64,000 nt of DNA from Gilliamella sp. B3022 (lineage in GTDB: Bacteria > Pseudomonadota > Gammaproteobacteria > Enterobacterales > Orbaceae), in contig NZ_CP071867.1 in NCBI RefSeq assembly GCF_028751545.1, positions 2,143,306 to 2,207,305 on the forward strand, in the 5' to 3' direction. The notes below the pieces were generated by a model. It did no database searches. It saw nothing but the letters and a program-made list of their open reading frames with translations, and was not told where the DNA came from. Both the position numbers and the translations under genes were made by a program. Shown piece after piece: positions 22,026 through 30,590 of the stretch; position 1 is the stretch's first letter; each line of letters starts with the position of its first letter.

Positions 22026-23027
22026 ATGAACAATTTACCATTAATTATGCGATCTGCATTGATTGTTTTTATCTCCTCATTCTTAGGTTCATTGGTGCTG
22101 TCGATGATAATTTCAGCGTCAGGGTTTGCTTTATTGGGTAGTGTTAGCTTATATGTGGGGTGTTTAGTATTTAGCCTTATTTTAACCGCAGTTGTAACAA
22201 TATCGCTATTAGGTCGATGTTTAAAAGGATTAATTCTTATATTGTCTTTATCCTTTTTATATATCCCTATGATTATTTTAATCGTTTATTCATTTAACAG
22301 TTCAAGACTTGTAACGGTTTGGGCCGGATTTTCGTTCAAATGGTATTTTGAATTAATTCATAATGAAGCTTTACTTAAAGCCGTAGGATTAAGCTTAAGT
22401 ATTGCTGCCGGCGCTGCTTCATTAGCAATTGTACTTGGTACCTTGGCTGCATTAGCCATTATTCGATTTAAAAAATTTCGCGGTTCTCATTTATTTTCCT
22501 TTATGACAACTGCACCCCTCGTTATGCCTGATGTAATCACTGGTTTGGCATTATTACTGTTATTTGTTGGGATGGGACAAGTGATTGGTTGGCCTAAAGA
22601 GCGAGGTGCAATGACTATTTTGATGGCTCATGCAACCTTCTGTACTGCATATGTGACAGTTGTTATTAGTGCCAGATTACGAGAGTTGGATAGGTCAATT
22701 GAAGAGGCTGCATTAGATTTAGGTGCAAATCCGTTGAAAGTATTTGTCATCATTACTTTACCTATGATTGCTCCAGCACTTGTTTCTGGTTGGTTGTTGG
22801 CATTTACCTTATCACTTGATGATGTGGTTATCGCTAATTTTGTAACAGGGCCAGGTGCAATGACATTACCAAAATTGATTTTTTCTAAAGTACGTTTAGG
22901 TGTCGATCCACAAGTTAATGCGTTAGCGACTATTATTTTATTAATTGTTGGTATTATTGGTTTCATTTCATGGATTTGGATGAGAGAAGTTGAAAAACAA
23001 CATTTACGTGAAATTCGAATGAGTTGA
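22026..23027 (+). CDS. potI: Putrescine ABC transporter permease PotI with an N-terminal membrane extension
   Basis: Second permease of the putrescine importer. It starts one base after the potH stop. After residue ~65 it follows E. coli PotI: FLYIPMIILIVYSFNSSRLVTVWAGFS, TAPLVMPDVITGLALLLLF, EAA loop IEEAALDLGANPLKVFVIITLPM and LDDVVIANFVTGPGA. At 333 aa it is about 50 residues longer than the 281-aa E. coli protein; the added N-terminal part holds two hydrophobic segments (about 10-32 and 37-62). PotH carries a similar addition. A terminator follows. Confidence 0.93.
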   Translation: MNNLPLIMRSALIVFISSFLGSLVLSMIISASGFALLGSVSLYVGCLVFSLILTAVVTISLLGRCLKGLILILSLSFLYIPMIILIVYSFNSSRLVTVWAGFSFKWYFELIHNEALLKAVGLSLSIAAGAASLAIVLGTLAALAIIRFKKFRGSHLFSFMTTAPLVMPDVITGLALLLLFVGMGQVIGWPKERGAMTILMAHATFCTAYVTVVISARLRELDRSIEEAALDLGANPLKVFVIITLPMIAPALVSGWLLAFTLSLDDVVIANFVTGPGAMTLPKLIFSKVRLGVDPQVNALATIILLIVGIIGFISWIWMREVEKQHLREIRMS

Positions 23028-23048
23028 TGACATTATCGATTTCACTCA

Positions 23049-23075
23049 TTGCCGCTTCATGCGGCAATTTTTTTT
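23049..23075 (+). terminator. Intrinsic terminator of potGHI
   Basis: Perfect TTGCCGC/GCGGCAA stem, loop TTCAT, followed by eight T. Confidence 0.95.
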
Positions 23076-23143
23076 ACTTAATAAAATAACCGTGTTTTTT
23101 CTTTTGTTTTATATTATAGTGTGTGCAGTCAGTTCGCTGATAA

Positions 23144-23279
23144 AATTCTCAGGGCGGGGTGCAATTCCCCACCGGTGGTTATAGCCCACGAGCGCTTAGT
23201 AAAAATCAATTTTATTAAGGACAAGCAGATTTGGTGAAATTCCAAAGCCGACAGTTAAAGTCTGGATGAAAGAGAGTGG
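23144..23279 (+). ncRNA. FMN riboswitch (RFN element)
   Basis: Conserved RFN segments are present in order: TTCTCAGGGCGGGGTG, CCCCACCGG, TGGTTATAGCCCACGAGCG, a variable arm, AAGCAGATTTGGTG, TTCCAAAGCCGACAGT, AGTCTGGATG and AAGAGAG. It lies about 215 bases before ribB. Binding of FMN is expected to reduce ribB expression. No clean terminator hairpin with a T run was seen between it and the ribB ATG, so control may act through translation or Rho. Confidence 0.93.
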
Positions 23280-23495
23280 CTTATCTTTTCTATATTTGCT
23301 TTTTTGCAAAATCACTATGGTCAAGCACTTGCCCTGATTCTGGTATTGAATATATTTATAATTTAACTAATTCAATTTTGATTTTGGTAAGGATTTTCAT
23401 CAAGTGTTTACAACAAATATCTGTTTGAATTAGTTATATATCAATTGATTAGGAATAAATATAAATAACTTAATAAAACAGGATAGGTATCTACC

Positions 23496-24140
23496 ATGAA
23501 TCAGTTCAATTTAAATGAATTTGGAACACCAATCGAGCGAGTAGGAAAAGCGATTGCTTCAATCAAAGCTGGATCTGGCGTGTTAGTTTTAGATGACGAA
23601 GATCGTGAAAACGAAGGCGATATCATTTGGGCGGCGCAAACAATTACCACACAACAAATGGCGCTAACTATTCGATATGGTAGTGGTATTGTTTGTTTAT
23701 GCATGCCGCAATCTTATTGTGACAAATTAGAATTGCCTATGATGGTAGCCAATAACACCAGTAAAAATCATACCGCTTTTACCATTACTATTGAAGCTGC
23801 AAATGGTGTTACCACTGGTGTATCAGCCGCAGATAGGGTAACCACTGTAAAAGCTGCCGTTGCTGATAATGCAAAAGCCAGTGATTTAAATCATCCTGGT
23901 CATGTATTTCCATTAGTTGCTAAAGAAGGCGGTGTATTGAATCGACGAGGACATACTGAAGCATCAGTTGATCTGGTTTCTTTAGCTGGTTTTAAACCTG
24001 CTGCAGTAATTTGTGAGTTGACTAATGATGATGGTTCGATGGCGAGAGCACCACAAGTTGTCGAATTTGCAAAACAGCATCATTTACCTGTTGTTACAAT
24101 CGAAGATATTGTAACTTATCGTAATACTTTTCATATCTAA
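23496..24140 (+). CDS. ribB: 3,4-dihydroxy-2-butanone-4-phosphate synthase
   Basis: Converts ribulose-5-phosphate to 3,4-dihydroxy-2-butanone-4-phosphate plus formate, supplying the four-carbon unit of riboflavin. At 214 aa it is a stand-alone RibB, as in enterics (217 aa), not a RibB-RibA fusion. Visible active-site stretches are [12 protein letters not shown] (metal-binding acidic loop near residue 35), GVSAADR near 107, and HPGHVFPL and [11 protein letters not shown] near 135-160. It is under the FMN riboswitch immediately upstream. Confidence 0.97.
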   Translation: MNQFNLNEFGTPIERVGKAIASIKAGSGVLVLDDEDRENEGDIIWAAQTITTQQMALTIRYGSGIVCLCMPQSYCDKLELPMMVANNTSKNHTAFTITIEAANGVTTGVSAADRVTTVKAAVADNAKASDLNHPGHVFPLVAKEGGVLNRRGHTEASVDLVSLAGFKPAAVICELTNDDGSMARAPQVVEFAKQHHLPVVTIEDIVTYRNTFHI

Positions 24141-25208
24141 CATCTCACATATGGATGTAAACTGTCGGATTAACTATTCGGCAGGGACATCCTATGATTA
24201 AACGTATCATTGAACATTAATATATTCACTAATTTATGTTTCATCAAGCGGTTAGCCTTTCAGATAAATTATGTCACGTTAGCGTCTATTATTTATAATA
24301 ACGCATTATAACAGCTTGCCAATCAACATCCATTCCAATAATTAATTTTCAAAAAAACTGACTTTAATGTCGCATTGAAAAATAAAAGACGGTGATGATT
24401 TATTTATAATGCCAAAATATATTCTGATTTTATTGAATAATGAGATCAAAAATCGATCTATTGTCATAGTTATCGGCAGTTACTTAGTATGGATACAATA
24501 ATATGATTATCTTAGGTATAAAACTACTGATCGTTTCACTCACCAACTTAGTTCTTATGCTAGTTTAAATTTTTCTGGGCAATATTATTTAATAAAATCT
24601 TTATTCTATAGTCGGCATAGATCATCAGTTCAATGAACCCTTGTTAGACGAAGGGAATTTTGTAATTTTAAAAAATTCAGTAAAGGGTAGAATAACCATT
24701 AATAGGATTAACACTACGATTTATAACGAGTTTGAGTGGATAGTTTTTGTCATTACTAAACTTTCATTTTAGTTTTTATTGTTTTAATAGTCATCAAAGT
24801 TACTATCATAATTTATTATTATGATGGAAATAATCTAGCTTTTTATGTTATTTTTTGTTTTCGTTTTATACTCTAATTTGAGTCATAAATATATGAAACA
24901 TTGAATAATAACAATTTTATTCTTGATTTTTGAGCTTTTTCAGTATAGAATATATTATAAGTATGATAAATAAGAATAAAATTTTTTAGGGACGATAGAG
25001 GTTTCAATTTCATACTAATTTTGAAAATTCTAATTAGCATTCAATCAAATTGTTTCTTTGCAAATAATATTTAAGTTCTCTTGGTGGCAAATGCTTTGTT
25101 TGCGAACCATCTTTAGTTTTGTTGATTCTCATTGGCAAAATAGCAGAATTAGCAATTTATCTAATATAAATTGCATAAAAAATAGATAGTAACAAAAACG
25201 GGGTAACT
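24141..25208. other. 1.07-kb gene-poor region between ribB and the SMR pair
   Basis: No intact gene is visible. Just after ribB a nested hairpin is possible: GGATGT (24153-24158) pairs with ACATCC (24187-24192), with a smaller TGTCG/CGGCA stem inside. Between about 24409 and 24775 two overlapping reading frames give membrane-like then soluble-looking peptides broken by stops, which could be a decayed gene. An AT-rich ACTAAA/TTTAGT hairpin with T run near 24755-24779 might be a weak terminator. The last 250 bases are very AT-rich promoter-like DNA for the SMR genes. Confidence 0.4.
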
Positions 25209-25532
25209 ATGTTTAGCGCGAATAAAGAGTGGGTATTTGTGATAATGACCTGCTTTTTTGAATTGTGTTGGGTGTTTGGTTTCGCTACTGCTAGTCAATG
25301 GTGGCACTGGGTTATTATTATACTGATAATTTTTATTGATTTTACGTTTTTAACGAACGCATGCAAAACTATCCCTACTGGTACTGTGTATGCAATATTT
25401 TCTGGTGTCGGAGCAGTTGGCTCATTAATTATTGATATGGTAGTGTTTGGTAAAGAAATTAAACTTATTGAAATATTTTTTGTTGCACTAATTATTATTG
25501 GCGTTGTGCAACTTAAACGAGCAGATAGCTGA
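25209..25532 (+). CDS. SMR family efflux protein, first subunit of a pair
   Basis: 107-aa small multidrug resistance protein with four membrane helices. The membrane-embedded essential Glu is Glu18 in CFFELCWVFG, and the GTVYAIFSGVGAVGS motif in helix 3 is typical. The sequence style and pairing with a second SMR gene resemble YkkC/YkkD-type heterodimers or guanidinium exporters (Gdx) rather than EmrE; the substrate cannot be told. ACGGGG precedes the ATG. I looked for guanidine riboswitch motifs upstream and saw none I could support. Confidence 0.82.
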   Translation: MFSANKEWVFVIMTCFFELCWVFGFATASQWWHWVIIILIIFIDFTFLTNACKTIPTGTVYAIFSGVGAVGSLIIDMVVFGKEIKLIEIFFVALIIIGVVQLKRADS

Positions 25533-25555
25533 TCAACTGAAATTTGGGTTACAAT

Positions 25556-25870
25556 ATGGGATGGTTATTTATTTTAACAGCTGCAATTTTTGAAGTAATA
25601 GGCGCTATTGGTCTTAAGCTTTATTCGCAACGAAAAAGCCTGTTTCGATTAATGCTCTATTGGGGTGGTTTTTTTGTTTCATTCACTTTATTTTATTTTT
25701 CACTTCATTATTTAGATTTAAGTATAGTTTATCCAGTATGGGTAGGACTTGGTACTTCAGGTGCGGTGTTAGCTAATATGTTCATTTTTAATGAACCGAA
25801 AAATCTTCAACGTTTATCTGGGCTTGCTTTTATTATTGTCGGAATTGTGGGATTACACGTTACGCTATAG
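25556..25870 (+). CDS. SMR family efflux protein, second subunit of a pair
   Basis: 104-aa SMR protein with four helices; the essential Glu is Glu13 in AAIFEVIGAIGLKLYS. Helix 3 carries SIVYPVWVGLGTSGAVL and the C-terminus ends in a hydrophobic helix. The start is taken as ATG 25556 rather than TTG 25544 because family members begin with M-x-W about 10 residues before the Glu. It lies 23 bases after the first SMR gene, and the two probably form an antiparallel heterodimer. Confidence 0.82.
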   Translation: MGWLFILTAAIFEVIGAIGLKLYSQRKSLFRLMLYWGGFFVSFTLFYFSLHYLDLSIVYPVWVGLGTSGAVLANMFIFNEPKNLQRLSGLAFIIVGIVGLHVTL

Positions 25871-25905
25871 TCAAAAAAAAGCGTTATGCACTGCAATTAT
25901 TTAAA

Positions 25906-25933
25906 GAAAAAAATACCGGAGATAAACTCCGGT
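25906..25933 (-). terminator. Intrinsic terminator of the peroxiredoxin gene
   Basis: On the minus strand ACCGGAG/CTCCGGT with loop TTTAT, followed by A and seven T. It lies 51 bases past the peroxiredoxin stop and may also stop the convergent SMR transcript less efficiently. Confidence 0.85.
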
Positions 25934-25984
25934 TCAGCAAAGTGTAAGCTAAAAGGATGTATGAATAAAAAAGAAAATAGTGTA

Positions 25985-26587
25985 CTAAATCTCGTTACCA
26001 TGTTGTTTTAGGTAGCTAGCAACACCGTTTGGATTGGCCTGCATACCTTGTTTACCTTTAGTCCATTGAGCAGGACAAACTTCTCCGTGTTCTTCATGGA
26101 ATTGGAAAGCATCCACAATGCGAATCATTTCATCAATATTACGACCAATTGGTAGATCATTGATGGTTTCATGACGAACAATACCTGATTTATCAATGAA
26201 GAATGATGCGCGAAGAGCAACACCCGCTTCAGGATGTTCAACACCATAAGCTTGCATAATTGAATGTTTTATATCAGCAACAATTGGGAATTTCACTTCA
26301 CCAATACCGCCTTTATCTTGTGGAGTATTACGCCATGCATTGTGCACATATTGTGAATCCATCGAAACCCCAATGATCTCAACGCCACGTTTTTTAAATT
26401 CTTCTAAACGATGATCGAAAGCGATGATTTCTGATGGACATACAAAAGTAAAATCCATTGGCCAAAAAAATACAACAGCATATTTACCATTAATATGTTT
26501 AGCTAAATTGAAATTTTCAACGATTTCACCTGTACCTAACACTGCTGCTGATGTAAAATCTGGGGCTTTACGAGTGACTAATGTCAT
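25985..26587 (-). CDS. Typical 2-Cys peroxiredoxin (AhpC/TSA family)
   Basis: Reduces hydrogen peroxide and organic peroxides in the cytoplasm. The peroxidatic Cys50 lies in DFTFVCPSE and the resolving Cys in GEVCPAQW near residue 170; the GGIGEVKFP and C-terminal YL motifs match robust-type enzymes sensitive to overoxidation. At 200 aa it is of normal length. No ahpF neighbour is present, so reduction by thioredoxin is likely. Its minus-strand terminator lies just downstream. Confidence 0.93.
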   Translation of the reverse strand: MTLVTRKAPDFTSAAVLGTGEIVENFNLAKHINGKYAVVFFWPMDFTFVCPSEIIAFDHRLEEFKKRGVEIIGVSMDSQYVHNAWRNTPQDKGGIGEVKFPIVADIKHSIMQAYGVEHPEAGVALRASFFIDKSGIVRHETINDLPIGRNIDEMIRIVDAFQFHEEHGEVCPAQWTKGKQGMQANPNGVASYLKQHGNEI

Positions 26588-26708
26588 AATGCTTCTCCTA
26601 ACTATTTAATGCAATCTAATATGCTGAACATTATAGCAATTTAAACTTACACTCCAAGTTGTTATAAACAATTGATACCATAAGTTTAAACTATTAACTA
26701 ATAAATTA

Positions 26709-28016
26709 TTATTCGGTGGTATTTATTAATTTCTTCGGTTTACCTTTATTTTTGGTGTCACGATGGCGCAGTTTGATCTTTTTCTTTTTGTTATCTTCTT
26801 TTTTGGCTGTACTTTTCAATTTGGCTTTTTGTGATGGTTTTTTCTTAGTCGCCGATTTTGGGGTTTTTGTTTTTGGACGTAACTCATCAATAGTTCGTAA
26901 TTTTATTGGTTCTTTGATGTAACGCTCAATTTTTTGTAACAATTCGTAGTCGTGAGCTTCGATCAGCATAATAGCGGTTCCTTTTTTTCCGGCGCGCGCA
27001 GTACGACCAATACGATGTAAATAAACATCGGCTGTTTTAGGTGCATCAAAATTAATAACATGGGTAACATCATCAATATCAATGCCACGAGCAGCAACAT
27101 CAGTAGCAACCAGAACATTAACAGTATTGTTGTTCATTCGTTTAATAGCTTCGTTACGTTTAGCTTGCACCATTTCACCTTCTAAATAACAGCTATGGAT
27201 ACCGGCTTGATGTAATACACTAACTAGTTCATGCACTCGTTCACGCTTACGTACAAAAATGATCGTTTTTTTGAAATCTTCTTGTTTTAATAAATGAATG
27301 AGCAGAGCCTCTTTATGTTCTAAATTATCCGATCGATAATAGAACTGTAAAATCTTTTTACGTTCTTTGCGTGAAGGATCGGCATTAATCTCAATAGGTT
27401 CGTTTAATATTCGATTAGCAAAACTATGTAATCCTTTACCTTCAAGGGTAGCTGAAAAAAGTAGAGTTTGTTTGCGCCAGCGAGTTTCAGCAGATATGGT
27501 TTCAACATCTTGTGAAAACCCCATATCTAACATGCGGTCTGCTTCATCTAAAATGAGCATTTCAACAGCTCGACAGTCAAAATTTTCTTCTTTAATGTAT
27601 TGTAATAAGCGTCCAGTTGTTGCAATCACGATATCTTGATTTTTACTGAATACTTCAGCGTGATTCATATAAGCAACGCCCCCAGTGATTGTAGCAATGC
27701 TTAAATGAGTGGATTGAGTTAAGAGTTTCGCTTGCTCAGCTATTTGCATAGCTAGCTCTCGAGTAGGTGTTAAAATCAAAATACGAGGAGGTCCTGGTTT
27801 ACGACGTGGAAAATCCAATATATGTTGGACAGCCGGAATTAAAAATGCAAGTGTCTTACCTGTACCTGTTGGTGCTGAACCTAAAATATCTTTTCCCTCT
27901 AATGCGACGGGAATCGTTTGAGCTTGGATCACTGTTGGCGTGTGGATGTTTTGTGTTTGAAGATTTTGAATTAAAATCTCTTCTAATTCTAAATCTGAAA
28001 AAGTTTTTGCAGTCAT
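26709..28016 (-). CDS. srmB: ATP-dependent RNA helicase SrmB
   Basis: DEAD-box helicase acting in early assembly of the 50S ribosomal subunit. Motifs: Q motif PTVIQAQTIP, Walker A APTGTGKT near residue 47, PTRELA, DEAD in LILDEADRMLD, SAT in LLFSATLEG, and HRIGRTARAG near 340. The identity is set by the near-exact SrmB stretches ITGGVAYMNHAEVFS and EENFDCRAVE. A Lys-rich C-terminal tail (after about residue 365) ends with the RHRDTKNKGK motif also seen in E. coli. The start is MTAKTF by homology; an ATG three codons upstream is possible. Confidence 0.96.
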   Translation of the reverse strand: MTAKTFSDLELEEILIQNLQTQNIHTPTVIQAQTIPVALEGKDILGSAPTGTGKTLAFLIPAVQHILDFPRRKPGPPRILILTPTRELAMQIAEQAKLLTQSTHLSIATITGGVAYMNHAEVFSKNQDIVIATTGRLLQYIKEENFDCRAVEMLILDEADRMLDMGFSQDVETISAETRWRKQTLLFSATLEGKGLHSFANRILNEPIEINADPSRKERKKILQFYYRSDNLEHKEALLIHLLKQEDFKKTIIFVRKRERVHELVSVLHQAGIHSCYLEGEMVQAKRNEAIKRMNNNTVNVLVATDVAARGIDIDDVTHVINFDAPKTADVYLHRIGRTARAGKKGTAIMLIEAHDYELLQKIERYIKEPIKLRTIDELRPKTKTPKSATKKKPSQKAKLKSTAKKEDNKKKKIKLRHRDTKNKGKPKKLINTTE

Positions 28017-28441
28017 ATTGATCATTCTATCTTAAATTTTGTGACACATTATAACGGCAATCGTTATAACTACAATCAATAAAACGTAGTGAGTAACTCA
28101 CATTCATACTCATTTCAATTATTTTACGATATCTCATTTAAAAATAATCCAATGCTGTATAAAAAAGTTTAAGGTTAAGCATACATTTAAGTATAATAAT
28201 TACGAATGATTTACTCATTAATTTTATCAATGCTTGTAACATTGACTTTATTTATATTACACTTTATCTTTAAGTTAAAATACCAAGCACAATTTGGCTA
28301 TTATTAGGTAAAAATAACAGATAGACTTAATGTCTACTTTATGGATACTATGATTTACTTAATGAGTTAAAACAATTGTGTTGTTATTTTATCATAGACA
28401 ATAATTCTTTTAACAATTTGCAAAATCATCCACTACTGAAT
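28017..28441. other. Divergent srmB-trmA intergenic region
   Basis: About 425 bases without a gene between divergent genes, AT-rich, presumably carrying both promoters. A short palindrome TGAGT-A-ACTCA lies near 28090. Nothing else can be supported. Confidence 0.45.
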
Positions 28442-29539
28442 ATGACTGAAATTTTTTCGACCGATAAATATAATCTTCAACTTAAAAATAAAACAACTCA
28501 TTTAAAAACAATTTTTAGCGATTTCTCTCTTCCAGAATTACAGGTTTATCGTTCACCTATCAGTCATTATCGTATGCGTGCTGAATTTAGAATTTGGCAT
28601 GATGGTATAGACATTTACCATATTATGTATGACAAAAAGACAAAAAAGCGCACACGAATAGATGATTTCCCAATTGCGACAAAATTGATTAATCAGGCAA
28701 TGAAAGCCATTTTACCCCTGCTTAAGCATAATCAATTATTACGTCATTTATTGTTTCAGATAGATTATTTTTCAACAATGAGTGGACAATTACTTATTAC
28801 GCTTCTGTATCATAAAAAGTTAGGTGATGATTGGATTAATGAAGCAAATAAGCTTAAGCAACAACTTGCGGTGCAGGGGATCAATGCTAATATCGTTGGA
28901 AGAGCAAGTAATCAAAAAATTGCCATTGATGTCGATTATGTTGATGAATCTTTACCTGTATTGGATAGAACCTTTATTTATCGACAAGTAGAAAATAGTT
29001 TTACTCAACCTAATGCCGCAGTGAATATCAAAATGCTTGAATGGGCAATTTCAGTGACAAAAGATTTGTCAGGTGATCTACTTGAATTTTATTGTGGCAA
29101 TGGTAATTTTTCTATTGCTTTGGCTCAGAACTTTCGTAAAGTGTTAGCGACAGAAATAGCAAAGGCATCAGTATATTCAGCGCAATATAATATTGCGATA
29201 AATCAAATTGATAATTTAATTATTGCACGTTTATCCGCCTCTGAGTTCACCAGTGCCATTAAAAAAGAACGTGAATTTAATCGATTGAAAGATATTAATC
29301 TTGATGATTATCAATGCCAAACGGTATTGGTTGATCCGCCTCGTGCTGGATTAGACAATGACACAATGAATATGCTTAAAAGTTACAATACGATTATTTA
29401 TATATCTTGTAATCCTCTTACTTTACGGAATAATTTACAGCAATTGATAGAAACTCATAGTATTAAGCATTTTGCTATGTTTGACCAGTTCCCGTATACC
29501 GATCATATTGAAAGTGGTGTTGTGTTACATAAAAAATAG
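28442..29539 (+). CDS. trmA: tRNA (uracil(54)-C5)-methyltransferase
   Basis: Forms ribothymidine (m5U54) in the T-loop of tRNAs using SAM. The start at 28442 ([11 protein letters not shown]) gives 365 aa, matching E. coli TrmA (366); an upstream extension to 28376 has no homology. Key stretches: [36 protein letters not shown] motif [11 protein letters not shown] near residue 222, VDPPRAGLD, catalytic Cys in YISCNP near 325, and the base Glu in HIESGVV near 358. Confidence 0.96.
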   Translation: MTEIFSTDKYNLQLKNKTTHLKTIFSDFSLPELQVYRSPISHYRMRAEFRIWHDGIDIYHIMYDKKTKKRTRIDDFPIATKLINQAMKAILPLLKHNQLLRHLLFQIDYFSTMSGQLLITLLYHKKLGDDWINEANKLKQQLAVQGINANIVGRASNQKIAIDVDYVDESLPVLDRTFIYRQVENSFTQPNAAVNIKMLEWAISVTKDLSGDLLEFYCGNGNFSIALAQNFRKVLATEIAKASVYSAQYNIAINQIDNLIIARLSASEFTSAIKKEREFNRLKDINLDDYQCQTVLVDPPRAGLDNDTMNMLKSYNTIIYISCNPLTLRNNLQQLIETHSIKHFAMFDQFPYTDHIESGVVLHKK

Positions 29540-29646
29540 ATATAGGCATACCCAAGAATGGTTAAGTTTGCTAAAATAACTGCACTTCATACCAAAATAA
29601 TTATTAATTCATTGGTTAATAGAAGTTGATAATCTCGCTTTTGATA

Positions 29647-29747
29647 AAAAAAAACCCTAGATAAACTAGGGCTGCATTAAATTGCAAGGAATGGATGAAA
29701 GGAAATAAAACAATGAAACAATAATGTCTAGCCTCATGAATCATTGT
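29647..29747 (-). ncRNA. Candidate small RNA, ~100 nt, minus strand
   Basis: Read on the minus strand, an extended -10 (TGTTATAGT, hexamer at 29754-29759) is followed about 100 bases later by a strong intrinsic terminator: CCCTAG/CTAGGG with loop TTTAT and nine T, ending at 29646. No minus-strand gene lies upstream that would need this terminator. The predicted transcript starts with AACAAUGA, which pairs with UCAUUGUU to form a 5' stem-loop. An unpaired pyrimidine-rich stretch UUAUUUCCUUUCAUCC (anti-Shine-Dalgarno-like), a small UGCA hairpin and the terminator follow. This layout is typical of Hfq-dependent trans-acting sRNAs. I do not recognise a known family. A short ORF starting with ATG near the 5' end also exists but lacks a ribosome site. 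Confidence 0.55.
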
Positions 29748-29803
29748 TTGAATACTATAACAAAACTAAACAAACGAATTAATGACCATAAAATTACAAT
29801 ATA

Positions 29804-29819
29804 GTCATTAAAATGTCAT
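29804..29819 (+). promoter_or_regulatory. Direct repeat, probable response-regulator box
   Basis: GTCAT occurs at 29804-29808 and 29815-29819, an 11-base pitch as in OmpR/PhoB-family half-sites, with an inverted AATGAC at 29781-29786. It lies some 85 bases before the response regulator start, just upstream of a weak promoter (-10 TATACA near 29858), so autoregulation is plausible. Confidence 0.4.
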
Positions 29820-29903
29820 GATGCCATTTGGCTTTTTCAGATATCCTACTACAGCAGTATACATTTTCGATAATCAAATAAATTAACAAAGGAAATACTC
29901 AAA

Positions 29904-30590
29904 ATGAAATTGTTAGTTGTTGAAGATGAACATAAAACAGGTGAGTATCTTCGTCAGGGGTTAATTGAATCAGGTTTTATTGTTGACTTAACTGATAACG
30001 GTCTAGATGGCTATCATAGAGCCATGACAGAAGATTATGATTTAATTATTCTCGATGTCATGTTGCCAGATATAGTTGGCTGGAAAATCGTCCAATCATT
30101 ACGTGAAGCAGGAAAAGACACACAAATTATTTTTCTCACAGCAATGGGGAGTGTTGAAGATAAAGTCAAAGGGTTAAACTTAGGTGGGGATGATTATTTA
30201 GTTAAACCGTTTTCTTTTGCTGAATTACTGGCAAGAGTAAAATCTTTACTTAGGCGCAATGTTCCACAAGTCAACAATTATCAATTAAGCATTGCGGATT
30301 TGGTAATGGATTTACCTAAAAGAACCGTAACGCGAGCAGATAAAAGAATTGATTTAACCAATAAAGAATTTCTGTTATTAGAGTATTTTTTACGTTATCC
30401 AGGTGAAGTATTACCAAGATCACTGATTGCATCACAAGTTTGGGATATGAATTTTGATAGTGATACCAATGTCATTGATGTAGCAATTAGACGATTACGC
30501 AATAAAATTGATGCTGGATTTGAACCTAAATTAATTCATACTGTACGTGGAATGGGGTATAAATTGGATGTATTGGATGAAGCGGACTAA
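29904..30590 (+). CDS. OmpR-family response regulator, CusR/CopR-like
   Basis: 228-aa winged-helix response regulator. Receiver domain residues 1-120: acidic pocket VEDEH, phosphoacceptor Asp51 in LIILDVMLP, Thr in FLTAMG, and Lys in YLVKPFSF. The C-terminal OmpR-type DNA-binding domain ends with [25 protein letters not shown]. The closest style is that of heavy-metal regulators (CusR, CopR, SilR). No copper or silver efflux genes are adjacent, so the signal is unproven. AAAGGAA precedes the ATG, and the kinase gene overlaps its 3' end by 14 bases. Confidence 0.9.
   Translation: MKLLVVEDEHKTGEYLRQGLIESGFIVDLTDNGLDGYHRAMTEDYDLIILDVMLPDIVGWKIVQSLREAGKDTQIIFLTAMGSVEDKVKGLNLGGDDYLVKPFSFAELLARVKSLLRRNVPQVNNYQLSIADLVMDLPKRTVTRADKRIDLTNKEFLLLEYFLRYPGEVLPRSLIASQVWDMNFDSDTNVIDVAIRRLRNKIDAGFEPKLIHTVRGMGYKLDVLDEAD

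Larger units (their letters stand above)
29540..29903. other. trmA-response regulator intergenic region
   Basis: 364 bases without a protein gene. It contains an sRNA-like transcription unit on the minus strand and a probable response-regulator binding site, both listed separately. Confidence 0.6.

Noticed and set aside
24990-25208. Guanidine riboswitch before the SMR genes
   Set aside because: Short ACG-containing stretches occur (GGGACGATAG and ACGGGG), but I cannot draw the paired hairpins with conserved loops.
29647-29747. Amino-acid leader-peptide attenuator on the minus strand
   Set aside because: The short ORF in the transcript has no ribosome site and no run of a single amino acid, and no biosynthetic gene follows on that strand.
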